26,491 bases of DNA from Candidatus Bathyarchaeota archaeon B23 (GTDB taxonomy: Archaea > Thermoproteota > Bathyarchaeia > TCS64 > B23): positions 1-26,491 of the forward strand of contig LUCA01000001.1 in the NCBI GenBank assembly GCA_001593875.1, in the 5' to 3' direction. The notes under the pieces were generated by a model that did no database searches, had not been told where the DNA came from, and saw only the letters and a program-made list of their open reading frames with translations. Of this stretch, positions 1 through 7,001 are shown piece by piece; position 1 is the first letter of the stretch; every line of letters begins with the position of its first letter. Position numbers and translations under genes: made by a program.

Positions 1-34
1 GAGGCCCTCTTCAGAAACCTGTAGGAGGAGTTAG

Positions 35-1099
35 ATGCCGATAGTGGAGGCGATAGCCTGGAGGGACGCCCCACCGGATCAGGTCGCCTACAGATATCCG
101 AAGGTCTCCCTCACCTATGGGAGCCAGGTCATAGTGATGGAGAACCAGTGGGCGGTCTTCTTCAGGGATGGGAAGGCCCTCGACGTCTTCGGACCTGGAA
201 GGCACACCATAACGAGCAGGAACATCCCCCTCCTCACCGCCGCCGTGAGGGCCCTAGGGATTATAGGCGACATCTTCGAGTGCGAGGTCATCTTCGTCAA
301 CAACAGTCAACTCAGGGCGAACTTCGGAGGGAAGGCCTACTCCGCCCCCAGCGGGCAGCTCGGCTACCAGGCCGAGGTGGGCTTCTACGGCTACGTCCTA
401 TACCGGGTGGAGGACCCGAAGCTCTTCGTCACGGAGTTCTTTGGGAACAGGAGGGCGACGACCTCGGAGGATGTGGAGAACTACATACGGGGCTTCATAG
501 TCGAGAAGGTGATAGACGCCTTCGCCGAGTTGGACATCTCGAATCTCGTCAGGAACGTCGACGAGATCACCGATAGGATCGCCCTCATCATCAACAGCGA
601 GGCGAGGAGGATAGGCCTCTCTATCCTAGACACCGTCTTCGAGGGGGTCAACATCCCGGAGGAGGCGAGGCGCTTCGCCTCGGGGATGGGGCAGCAGGCG
701 ATGGCGATGCAGTATATGAAGGAGACCGCCGAGGTGATACCGCCGACGGGAGGGGCGGCCGCCGCAGGGATAGGCGCCGGCATCGGCCTAGCCATAGGCT
801 CCCAGCTCGCCAGGGGGATGGAGCGGAGGCCGGAGGCTCAGGGCCTCATCCTCTGCCCCCACTGCGGCCACCAGAATCCAGCGGGTCAAAACTTCTGCGG
901 TAACTGCGGCCATAGCCTCAAGCCGGTCAGGAGGATCAAATGCCCCCACTGCGGGGCGGAGATGCCGGAGACGATGAATTTCTGCGGCAACTGTGGTAAG
1001 CCACTGCCGAAGAGCGAGGTCCTATGCCCCAAATGCGGCGCCAGGAATCCGCCGGGCATGAGGTTCTGCGGCAACTGCGGGGAGAGGCTCCCCACATAA
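35..1099 (+). CDS. SPFH/band-7 domain protein with three C-terminal zinc ribbons
   Basis: A 354-residue protein. Residues 1 to about 235 resemble the SPFH-type 'virion core protein' family, which is cytosolic or membrane-associated and of unclear function. A Gly/Ala-rich segment (about 243-260) could touch or enter a membrane. After it come three zinc ribbons, each of the form CPxCG...FCGNCG, the first beginning at Cys274 and the last ending near residue 350. A strong ribosome site (GGAGGAG) lies just before the ATG, which supports this start. The ribbons suggest binding to nucleic acid or protein partners, but that is inference. The gene is alone; the next gene starts 119 nt later. The domain call is fairly sure, the role unknown. 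Confidence 0.8.
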   Translation: MPIVEAIAWRDAPPDQVAYRYPKVSLTYGSQVIVMENQWAVFFRDGKALDVFGPGRHTITSRNIPLLTAAVRALGIIGDIFECEVIFVNNSQLRANFGGKAYSAPSGQLGYQAEVGFYGYVLYRVEDPKLFVTEFFGNRRATTSEDVENYIRGFIVEKVIDAFAELDISNLVRNVDEITDRIALIINSEARRIGLSILDTVFEGVNIPEEARRFASGMGQQAMAMQYMKETAEVIPPTGGAAAAGIGAGIGLAIGSQLARGMERRPEAQGLILCPHCGHQNPAGQNFCGNCGHSLKPVRRIKCPHCGAEMPETMNFCGNCGKPLPKSEVLCPKCGARNPPGMRFCGNCGERLPT

Positions 1100-1198
1100 G
1101 GTTGGCGACTCGTTCAGGGGGAGGCCTAGACCTCGGGGCTGGGGCAGCTAGAGGGCTCCGTCATTTTAATCAGGCAGTATCCCGCTTCTCCTCTTAGC

Positions 1199-1216
1199 CC
1201 TTCTTCGGGGAGAAGG
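1199..1216 (+). repeat. Small hairpin over the ribosome site of the first MFS gene
   Basis: CCTTCT (1199-1204) and AGAAGG (1211-1216) can pair around a TCGGGG loop that overlaps the purine-rich stretch just before the ATG at 1219. It could affect translation of the transporter, or be chance in a repetitive purine/pyrimidine sequence. A TATA-like TTTTAAT lies at about 1164-1171. Confidence 0.3.
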
Positions 1217-1218
1217 CC

Positions 1219-2403
1219 ATGGGAAGACTCCTGCCTCAGGAGGGGAATATCCGTGTCCTCGCCCTTCAGACGGTCTTCTCCCAGCTCGGCTTCGGCATGT
1301 TCTACGTCGTCTGGCAGCCCTATCTGCTCTCCATAGGCGTCTCCGTCGTGGAGCTGGGCCTAGTTCAGACGGCGATAAATCTCAGCTCCGCCGCCGGCTC
1401 CCTCCTCTGGGGCCTCCTCTCCGACGAGGTGGGGCGTAAACCCATCATCGTCGTCTCCTACTTCTGCCGGGTCCTCTCCATGGCACTCCTCCTCCTCTCC
1501 GGCAGCCCCCTCTTCCTCTACCTCTTCGCCTTCCTCCTGGGCTTCTCGGCCTACTATATGCAGGGCAACCCCGCCAGGGGCGCCCTCGTATCGGAGTCGG
1601 TGGAGAGGGAGAGGAGGGCGACGGCCATCAGCGTCCTCATGTCCATCTCCCTCGCCACCTCGACGGTAGCCTCCTCAGCCGGAGGCTACATCGCCCTCAA
1701 GGTCGGCTACCACCCCATCTTCTACCTCTGCATCCTCTGCGACCTCCTGGGCGTCCTCCTCATCCACCTCTTCGTGAGGGAGACCCTACGAGAGAGGGTG
1801 CGACGGATGAGGGGGTGGCTGAGGGGCCTCGAGGCCTCCCTAAAGCCCGAGGGGGGCCTGCTCCCCCTCTACCTCATCGTGGTCCTCCAGGGCGTCGGCT
1901 ACTCCGCCGGCTACTCCCTCTTCTACGGCCTCCTCGTCGACCACTACGGCTTCACAACCCTGGAGCTGGGATTTCTGTCGACGGCCTTCAACCTAGCCTG
2001 GGCCCTCTCATCGATACCCCTGGGCCGCCTCTCGGATCGGCTGGGGCGTAAGCCCCTCCTCCTCTCCTCTTGGACGGCGGCCCTCGTCGCCGCCGTCGGC
2101 TTCCTCCTCTCCCGGAGCCTCTGGATGTTCCTTCTCTTCCAGGTGGTCTCGGCCCTGGACCCGGCGATGTGGATACCGGCCTGGATGGCCCTGGTCTCGG
2201 AGAAGACGCCGTCGACCTCCCTCTCCTCGGCCCTGGGGAGGCTCACCTCCTACTCGAGGCTTGCGGGCATCCCGGCGCCCTACATCGCCTCCCTTCTCTA
2301 CACCCATCACGGCTTCTCAGCCCCCCTTCTGCTGCATGTAGCCATCCTGCTGCTCACCGCCCTCCTCATCCTCTCCGTGGAGGAGGGCGCCCCATCCTCC
2401 TAA
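1219..2403 (+). CDS. Major facilitator superfamily (MFS) transporter
   Basis: A 394-residue integral membrane protein with about 12 hydrophobic segments. The MFS signature between helices 2 and 3 is visible (GLLSDEVGRKP) and is repeated in the second half (GRLSDRLGRKP), as expected from the internal duplication of the family. MFS proteins are secondary carriers driven by ion gradients; the substrate cannot be read from sequence. The purine-rich site before the ATG supports the start. The gene is followed by a T-rich stretch (about 2434-2440) that could end transcription, then by the structured RNA candidate. It is one of four MFS carriers here that are not close copies of each other. Confidence 0.9.
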   Translation: MGRLLPQEGNIRVLALQTVFSQLGFGMFYVVWQPYLLSIGVSVVELGLVQTAINLSSAAGSLLWGLLSDEVGRKPIIVVSYFCRVLSMALLLLSGSPLFLYLFAFLLGFSAYYMQGNPARGALVSESVERERRATAISVLMSISLATSTVASSAGGYIALKVGYHPIFYLCILCDLLGVLLIHLFVRETLRERVRRMRGWLRGLEASLKPEGGLLPLYLIVVLQGVGYSAGYSLFYGLLVDHYGFTTLELGFLSTAFNLAWALSSIPLGRLSDRLGRKPLLLSSWTAALVAAVGFLLSRSLWMFLLFQVVSALDPAMWIPAWMALVSEKTPSTSLSSALGRLTSYSRLAGIPAPYIASLLYTHHGFSAPLLLHVAILLLTALLILSVEEGAPSS

Positions 2404-2515
2404 AATCTCCGTTATTATCCGAAGATGTTGAGACGTTTTTAACATATGTGATACAAAACCCGGGTCTCCCCACCCTCTTCCACGGAAGTTGATGCCCCCC
2501 TCACGTAACACAATC

Positions 2516-2525
2516 ATAATATATG
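2516..2525 (+). promoter_or_regulatory. TATA-like box before the structured RNA candidate
   Basis: ATAATATATG is centred about 25 nt before the 5' arm of the structured element at 2547, the usual archaeal spacing to a transcription start. No protein start lies at that distance, so the box points to a non-coding transcript. Confidence 0.55.
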
Positions 2526-2545
2526 ATCGATGTGCATAGTCTTGT

Positions 2546-2690
2546 TTGCCCAAGCAGGGGGGTACGCCAAGAATACGTGCATCGAGGCGATGAGCCCTCC
2601 GGTCGAAACGGCTGAAGACCGGTGGGCGACAAAGACGTCGCCCCGATGGGTCGGACATGTATTCAAGGCTTAGACCCTGCTTGGGCATTC
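2546..2690 (+). ncRNA. Candidate free-standing structured RNA, about 145 nt
   Basis: The segment folds by eye into a closed structure. Outer stem: 13 perfect base pairs (2547-2559 with 2675-2687). Next: GCC/GGC (2566-2568 with 2667-2669), a symmetric AA/AA loop, a 9-bp stem with one G-U (2571-2579 with 2656-2664) and CATCG/CGATG (2580-2584 with 2644-2648). The centre is a junction holding CCGGTC/GACCGG (2599-2604 with 2617-2622), GGGCGAC/GTCGCCC (2624-2630 with 2637-2643) and possibly a short GGC-GATGA-GCC hairpin (2586-2596). A TATA-like box sits 25 nt before the start and T-rich sequence follows the last arm. No ORF explains it. The 3' arm overlaps the last codons of the convergent padR gene. 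It does not match my memory of RNase P, SRP, 5S, hammerhead or C/D-box RNA. Confidence 0.55.
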
Positions 2691-3289
2691 TTCATTTTAG
2701 GCGATCTCGATCGGCGGTTGCCTCCCTCTCCCCTCGGAATCCATTCAAACTCCATCTCGATCTCCAGCCGCCCCTCATCCCATGCGTAGAGGAACTTGAC
2801 GTCGAGGGGCTCCGTGGGCTCCACCCTGATGGCCTCCAACTGGGGGAGGACCTCTGAGAGGTCGAAGCTCCCCCTCTCTAGGCCTCTCCCCAGCTCCTGG
2901 AGGAGATCTCCCAGCTCCCTCCTGGAGAGTTGTCCCCTGAAGCGTCGTATGGCCCTGTGGGCCTCGCCGTAGGCCTCGATGTGCTCGATCAGCCTACTCC
3001 ACCTCGTCATGGCCCTCCCGATGGCCTCCCGCCCCCTCTCCGTTATCCGGTAGTAGCGCCTATCGGGGGCCTCCTCCCTATGCTCAACCCTGCTTGAGAC
3101 CAGCCCCGCCCTCCTCAGCCTCTCCAGGGCTGGATAGATCGTCCCCGCCTTGGGCTCCCAATATCCCCCAAACATCTCCCTAAGCCTCTGTATGATCTGG
3201 TAGCCGTAGTTGGGGCCCTCGGATAGGATCAGCAGCAACCAGAATTGTACGGGGCTTATCTCCCTCCCCCTAGGTATGAGGCCGTGCAT
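2663..3289 (-). CDS. PadR-family transcriptional regulator
   Basis: A 208-residue protein with the N-terminal PadR winged helix (about residues 10-90). Diagnostic segments are the YGYQIIQRL helix, GTIYPALERLRRAGLV for recognition helix and turn, and RRYYRITERG for the wing. The C-terminal half is the usual helical dimerisation region with a longer basic tail. PadR proteins are usually repressors of nearby transport or stress genes and respond to small molecules. The gene diverges from the ChrB-domain gene across a shared 60-nt promoter, so that gene and perhaps itself are likely targets (inference). Its last ten codons overlap the outer stem of the structured RNA candidate. Confidence 0.88.
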   Translation of the reverse strand: MHGLIPRGREISPVQFWLLLILSEGPNYGYQIIQRLREMFGGYWEPKAGTIYPALERLRRAGLVSSRVEHREEAPDRRYYRITERGREAIGRAMTRWSRLIEHIEAYGEAHRAIRRFRGQLSRRELGDLLQELGRGLERGSFDLSEVLPQLEAIRVEPTEPLDVKFLYAWDEGRLEIEMEFEWIPRGEGGNRRSRSPKMKNAQAGSKP

Positions 3290-3320
3290 CCCGCTCTCAA
3301 CCTCAATATATGTAGTGAAT

Positions 3321-3332
3321 CTTTATATTTAG
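3321..3332. promoter_or_regulatory. Shared TATA region between padR and the ChrB-domain gene
   Basis: CTTTATATTTAG reads as a TATA-like box on both strands (AAATATAAAG on the minus strand). On plus it lies about 25 nt before the GTG at 3352, implying a leaderless ChrB-domain mRNA. On minus it would start padR mRNA near 3300, leaving a short leader with a ribosome site. Confidence 0.5.
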
Positions 3333-3351
3333 ATGATCTACTGAGGGTTTG

Positions 3352-3693
3352 GTGAAGGATGTGAGATGGGTCACAAGGGAGCACGTCCACGTGGATAGGG
3401 TCGCCTCCCCCTGGCTCATAAGCAAGTTCATCGACGGGGATGCGGAGTTCATCTTCGTCCCCTGGCCTGGGTCTCTGCCCACGCCCGAGATGGGGATACC
3501 CTTCGACTTCCCAGGGGCCGACTTCGAGCTGGGACACCACGATGGCAAATGCACCTTCGAGGCCATCGTCGAGAAGTACGACGTCGACGACCCCTGGGTT
3601 AAGGAGATCGCCAAGATAGTCCACGCAGCCGACGTCGCCGCCGACATCGACAAGGCCCCAGAGAAAATCAGGGAGGAAGATATCACAGCATAA
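3352..3693 (+). CDS. ChrB C-terminal-domain protein
   Basis: About 113 residues matching the ChrB C-terminal domain family, named for the chromate-resistance regulator of bacteria. Visible family features are WVTREHVHVDRVASPWLI, FIDGDAEF, IPFDFPGADFELGHHDGKCTFE and a late HAADV segment; conserved His, Asp and Cys residues suggest metal or cofactor binding. It stands alone, without the N-terminal ChrB domain. I prefer GTG 3352 because a TATA-like box lies about 25 nt before it; an in-frame TTG at 3349 is also possible. Involvement in chromate resistance is not shown: no ChrA transporter is visible, although an MFS gene follows 40 nt later. Confidence 0.75.
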   Translation: MKDVRWVTREHVHVDRVASPWLISKFIDGDAEFIFVPWPGSLPTPEMGIPFDFPGADFELGHHDGKCTFEAIVEKYDVDDPWVKEIAKIVHAADVAADIDKAPEKIREEDITA

Positions 3694-3733
3694 TCCAAAA
3701 ACATTATAGAGTTGGAGATCCCCTCTCTGTGAA

Positions 3734-4960
3734 GTGATCTTAAACTTTTCAATTGAGTTGAGGAAGGTTTGGAGGCGTCAAAAGACTAATTGGAAGACAG
3801 TCGTCATCAGGCAGGTCTTCAACCGCTTCTTCGATCAAATGACGATGCAGTATTCCAATATCTACATTAGGGAGCTTGGGGCATCGCCCATAGAACTAGG
3901 TGAGGTGAATAGCGCCTCGGGTATTACAAGCGCCTTGATTTCACTTCCATTGGGTATATTGCAGGATAGATACAGTGTTAGAAAGATCTTTCTATTTGGA
4001 ATTGCCCTGCTTACGCTGGTTCCCCTCATCTATGCCCTCTCAAATAGCTGGGAGTTCACGGCTCTAGCCATACTGCTAACCGGCCTTGGAAATCGACTGG
4101 GATCCTGCGTCGTCATCTGCGACCTTTCACTACCTAATGAGGATAGGGCGACGGGTAAGGCACTATGCGAGGGGCTTGGGGCTATCCCCTCACTTATAGC
4201 CCCAACGGTAGCGGCTTTCATAATCACATGGATTGGTGGCATCAACGTTCGGAGTATAAGACTCCTCTTTTGGATGCAGCTCGTTGCGCGGATAGTTCTC
4301 TTCCTCTATGTAGTCGTCAGATTGACCGAGATCGATAGGCCGCCGAGGAAGGAGAGTGGTTTAAATTTCATGGAAGAGATGCGCGACCTTCTATCTCGTG
4401 GGGTGGCGGTTAGGAGATGGCTGCTCTACATCTCCATAAGCATGTTCACAGGCACCATGATGATGACCTTCCTCTATCCCTATGTCTATGAAGTTAAGGG
4501 GGCAAATCAGTTTATCATAGGGGGTGTTGCAACTCTTATTACCCTATCTGAGGCTCTCTTCTCTATCCCTCTTGGGAGGACCGCCGATAAAGTCGGGCGT
4601 AAGAAAGTGCTCTATATCCTTATTCCCCTTTTTTCACTAGCAAATTTTCTACTGATCCTAATTCCAACGCCCATCTATCTTTTACCAATCGCAGTACTCC
4701 TAGGATTCAGGATGATCGCGGGATATATCGCTGGCTCCATGACCCCTGAGCTGGTGCCAAAAGATTGCATCGGTCGATGGAGGGGTATCATAGGTCTCTC
4801 CACCGGACTCATCACTATACCCGCCCCCATAATTGGAGGAATACTCTGGGAGCGTCTAGGGCCCGGATATATACTCATGACGATAGCCATAATCGATCTC
4901 CTTCTAAGGATGATACTCCTCAAATCCATGCCTGAGACCCTTCACCTTAAACACTCATAG
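3734..4960 (+). CDS. MFS transporter, AT-richer than its neighbours
   Basis: A 408-residue membrane carrier. The MFS signature is visible in both halves (LPLGILQDRYSVRK and IPLGRTADKVGRKK), with about 12 hydrophobic segments. The start is GTG; a TATA-like ATTATAGA lies about 25-30 nt upstream, suggesting a leaderless transcript. Codon choice clearly differs from the other MFS genes here: many ATA, ATT, CTA and TTA codons rather than CTC/ATC/GTC. With the AT-rich gap after it, this suggests different ancestry or recent transfer. Substrate unknown. It may be co-regulated with the ChrB-domain gene ahead of it, but it appears to have its own promoter. Confidence 0.88.
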   Translation: MILNFSIELRKVWRRQKTNWKTVVIRQVFNRFFDQMTMQYSNIYIRELGASPIELGEVNSASGITSALISLPLGILQDRYSVRKIFLFGIALLTLVPLIYALSNSWEFTALAILLTGLGNRLGSCVVICDLSLPNEDRATGKALCEGLGAIPSLIAPTVAAFIITWIGGINVRSIRLLFWMQLVARIVLFLYVVVRLTEIDRPPRKESGLNFMEEMRDLLSRGVAVRRWLLYISISMFTGTMMMTFLYPYVYEVKGANQFIIGGVATLITLSEALFSIPLGRTADKVGRKKVLYILIPLFSLANFLLILIPTPIYLLPIAVLLGFRMIAGYIAGSMTPELVPKDCIGRWRGIIGLSTGLITIPAPIIGGILWERLGPGYILMTIAIIDLLLRMILLKSMPETLHLKHS

Positions 4961-5393
4961 AGGATGAGGGTTGATGGTTAACAACAATAGCCACTAATCC
5001 CAAATACCTTGATATCATATTTATATCGATGACTATTTTCTCTGTTAATATCTCCTCCACCATGGATTAGTGATAGACTCTTTTTCTATATGGGAAACTT
5101 CCTATATACCTGGGCATTGGAATAGACATCTAGACACAAGAACTAAGTTCCATCTACTAATATAATGACTTACAGATTAGAAAAATAACAAAATTAAATC
5201 CTCCCAAACCCCCCTTCGATATGATTTATCCTCAAAGAATCGATTTTATCATGCTTATTATCCTATCATCTTCTACATAGAGTGTGCTTCTTTGAAAGGC
5301 TTCTCTTTATTTATCGTTGCAATGAGCCCATTCTTAATTAATATGCCTAACATTGCTCAATCTCATTGACATTTAATAAATCAAATATGATAG
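4961..5393. other. AT-rich gene-free region of 433 nt
   Basis: No convincing ORF in either strand. Base composition is far more AT-rich than the rest of the window. It holds one 9-bp inverted repeat, CACTAATCC (4992-5000) with GGATTAGTG (5064-5072), and many T-runs that could end transcription of the converging genes on both sides. It could be remnant foreign DNA. I see no tRNA, CRISPR or transposase fragment. Confidence 0.5.
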
Positions 5394-6083
5394 TTAAGTT
5401 TTCATCGCCTCTTTGAAGAATCTGTTAGCTATCTCCATTAGCTCCTTTTTAACCTTCGATCTGTATTTAACTATAACCTTCTCCTTGATGTCTTGATCCA
5501 CCTCTCCTCGTTTGATTAGCTGCCTCGCTGCCACTGGAACCGCCTCGATGAAGTCCTTAACCAGCTCCTTGCCCTCTGGGTCCCGAAGCATCTCACCAAA
5601 CGGCAGCAGGATGTGAAGCGCGTTGGGGAAGAGATTTCTCACATGGTGGAAAGTACGTTGATCTGGGAAGCCTGACACCGCTATGAGTACGATCTTCTGA
5701 TGTTTGCTCCGATACCTCAGCGGATGGTAGATGATCCCCTGCCTCTCCTCCATCCATGGAAGCAGCAGGGGGAGCATACGTTCCATCATCCTCTGTAAGT
5801 AATGAGTTATATTTTCATTGTAGATAGGTGTGCCAAAGACGATCATATCTGCGTTGAGGTATTCCGATATGATCTTGTCCATGTCGTCTCTATAGATGCA
5901 TCTCCCAGGGGTCTCGGTCCAACATTTGAAGCAGCCGATGCAGCCCTGGATGTCCAGCTCTGTGACGTAGTATTTCTTAACCGTGGCCCCAGCCTCACTT
6001 GCACCGTTGAGGAAGTAGTCGAGTATGATGTCCGTGGTGCCCTGCTGTTTTCTAGGGCTGGTGTTGAACGCTAATACCTTCAT
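5394..6083 (-). CDS. Iron-sulfur flavoprotein / NADPH-dependent FMN reductase family
   Basis: A 229-residue flavodoxin-fold protein. It begins MKVLAFNTSPRKQQGTT, the FMN phosphate-binding loop of this family, followed by the compact cysteine motif C-x2-C-x2-C-x7-C (CIGCFKCW...C), which in the Methanosarcina Isf protein binds a 4Fe-4S cluster. FGTPIYNENIT forms the next flavin-binding loop. Isf-type proteins pass electrons from ferredoxin to small acceptors. The frame stays open upstream into the tRNA-Ser gene, but ATG 6083 is the true start: it precedes the conserved first strand, and a TATA-like TCTTATAG lies about 22 nt before it, implying a near-leaderless mRNA. The gene is AT-richer than most here. 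Confidence 0.85.
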   Translation of the reverse strand: MKVLAFNTSPRKQQGTTDIILDYFLNGASEAGATVKKYYVTELDIQGCIGCFKCWTETPGRCIYRDDMDKIISEYLNADMIVFGTPIYNENITHYLQRMMERMLPLLLPWMEERQGIIYHPLRYRSKHQKIVLIAVSGFPDQRTFHHVRNLFPNALHILLPFGEMLRDPEGKELVKDFIEAVPVAARQLIKRGEVDQDIKEKVIVKYRSKVKKELMEIANRFFKEAMKT

Positions 6084-6125
6084 CGTCGGAACAGGTTTGT
6101 CTATAAGAGATAATGGTTTTGATGG

Positions 6126-6209
6126 CGCCGCGGAGGGGATTCGAACCCCTGAGGCCCCGTGGGCCACGGGTTTTCGAGACCCGCCCAATCACCACTCTGG
6201 CACCGCGGC
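6126..6209 (-). tRNA. tRNA-Ser(CGA)
   Basis: Cloverleaf of 84 nt. Acceptor stem GCCGCGG/CCGCGGC with discriminator G; anticodon loop CTCGAAA, giving anticodon CGA, which reads UCG; a long variable arm typical of serine tRNA; and T arm GGGGTTCGAATCCCC. No intron and no encoded CCA. A TATA-like CTAAATAG (about 6238-6245) lies about 25 nt upstream, inside the end of the HD-domain gene. Confidence 0.95.
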
Positions 6210-6240
6210 TCCTTTTTGTTTCTGCTGTGAGGCTGCCTAT

Positions 6241-6927
6241 TTAGGTTTCCCTCAGCCTCCTCACGCCCTCCCATCCCTCTTTGGCCTTGGCCTTGATGAT
6301 CTCCAGCGCCTCTTGGGAGGATGTGATCCTGACCTCTTGGCCCGTCGCCATTCTGACGAGATATTCCGCAGCCCTCAGGATTCTCTTGCTCATCTCCGAG
6401 TCGGCTAGGTCTGCGATGTAGACGATGAGGGCTTCTAGGGTTTTTGGCTCTATGGGTCCTCTGTCTCCGTGGTGGGCGGCTATTATGTGGAGGAGCTCTA
6501 GGGGGAGGCCCCGCCTATAGGCCTCGGCGACTAGGAGGGTGAGGTGGTCTAGGCGTTCCCCCAGGGGTGGGGAGAGATATCCGCCCCCCGGCTTTGGCGT
6601 GTAGACGTAGCGCTTCATAACGTCGTGGAGGAGCGCCCCAGCGAGGGCCAAGTCTCGATCCACCTCGCCTCCGTAGAGCTCCTCGATGAGGTCGCAGAGG
6701 GTGAGCGTAAGCCTTGCGACGGATACCGTATGCTGCAGCAATCCTCCCCTATAGGCGTGGTGGACTCGGGCTCCGGCAGGCGTCTCATCCAGGGGTAGGG
6801 CCTCTCCCTCGAGTGGGATGTCGCCGTCCATTAGGAGCTCTCTAACCCTCAGGCGGAGCTCCTCATCCCCTATGAGCTCCAGCAGTTCCTCCAGCTCAGC
6901 TTTCAGCCTCTCCATGTTGAGGCTCAT
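6241..6927 (-). CDS. HD-domain metal-dependent phosphohydrolase
   Basis: A 228-residue protein with the HD fold: HHAYRGGLLQHT, then ALLHDVMKR (the His-Asp pair), then IIAAHHGDRG and a final IADLADSE aspartate. The pattern is closest to the YhaM/COG3481-like HD proteins; in YhaM this domain acts as a 3'-5' exoribonuclease with an OB domain, which is missing here. A role in RNA or nucleotide turnover is therefore a guess. I chose ATG 6927 because AAGGGTGA lies just before it and a TATA-like GATATAG about 25 nt further; an in-frame ATG at 6996 would overlap the divergent MFS promoter and adds a non-conserved tail. Confidence 0.75.
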   Translation of the reverse strand: MSLNMERLKAELEELLELIGDEELRLRVRELLMDGDIPLEGEALPLDETPAGARVHHAYRGGLLQHTVSVARLTLTLCDLIEELYGGEVDRDLALAGALLHDVMKRYVYTPKPGGGYLSPPLGERLDHLTLLVAEAYRRGLPLELLHIIAAHHGDRGPIEPKTLEALIVYIADLADSEMSKRILRAAEYLVRMATGQEVRITSSQEALEIIKAKAKEGWEGVRRLRET

Positions 6928-7001
6928 TTCACCCTTAATGGCTTCATTCTCCCTATATCTCTTCCCGCCTAAGGGGTTCAGTTCAACCCTCACCATCGGC
7001 C

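Noticed and set aside
2586..2616. C/D-box sRNA (GATGA ... CTGA)
   Set aside because: C box is incomplete, no D'/C' pair, and the surrounding 145-nt paired structure is unlike C/D sRNAs.
2585..2625. Hammerhead-ribozyme-like core (GATGAG...CGAAAC)
   Set aside because: The core needs CTGANGA and a cleavable NUH site in the right place; here the sequence is GCGATGA, stem II is uneven and no NUH follows stem III.
2547..2687. Miniature transposable element with terminal inverted repeats
   Set aside because: The arms are followed inward by further paired stems and there is no target-site duplication outside them; RNA gene explains more. Not fully excluded.
4992..5072. 9-bp inverted repeat in the AT-rich gap as an IS end
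   Set aside because: Arms only 63 nt apart, AT-rich surroundings make chance likely, and nothing mobile lies between them.
6084..6188. N-terminal extension of the iron-sulfur flavoprotein
   Set aside because: It would be encoded inside the tRNA-Ser gene and is not conserved-looking; ATG 6083 precedes the FMN fold.
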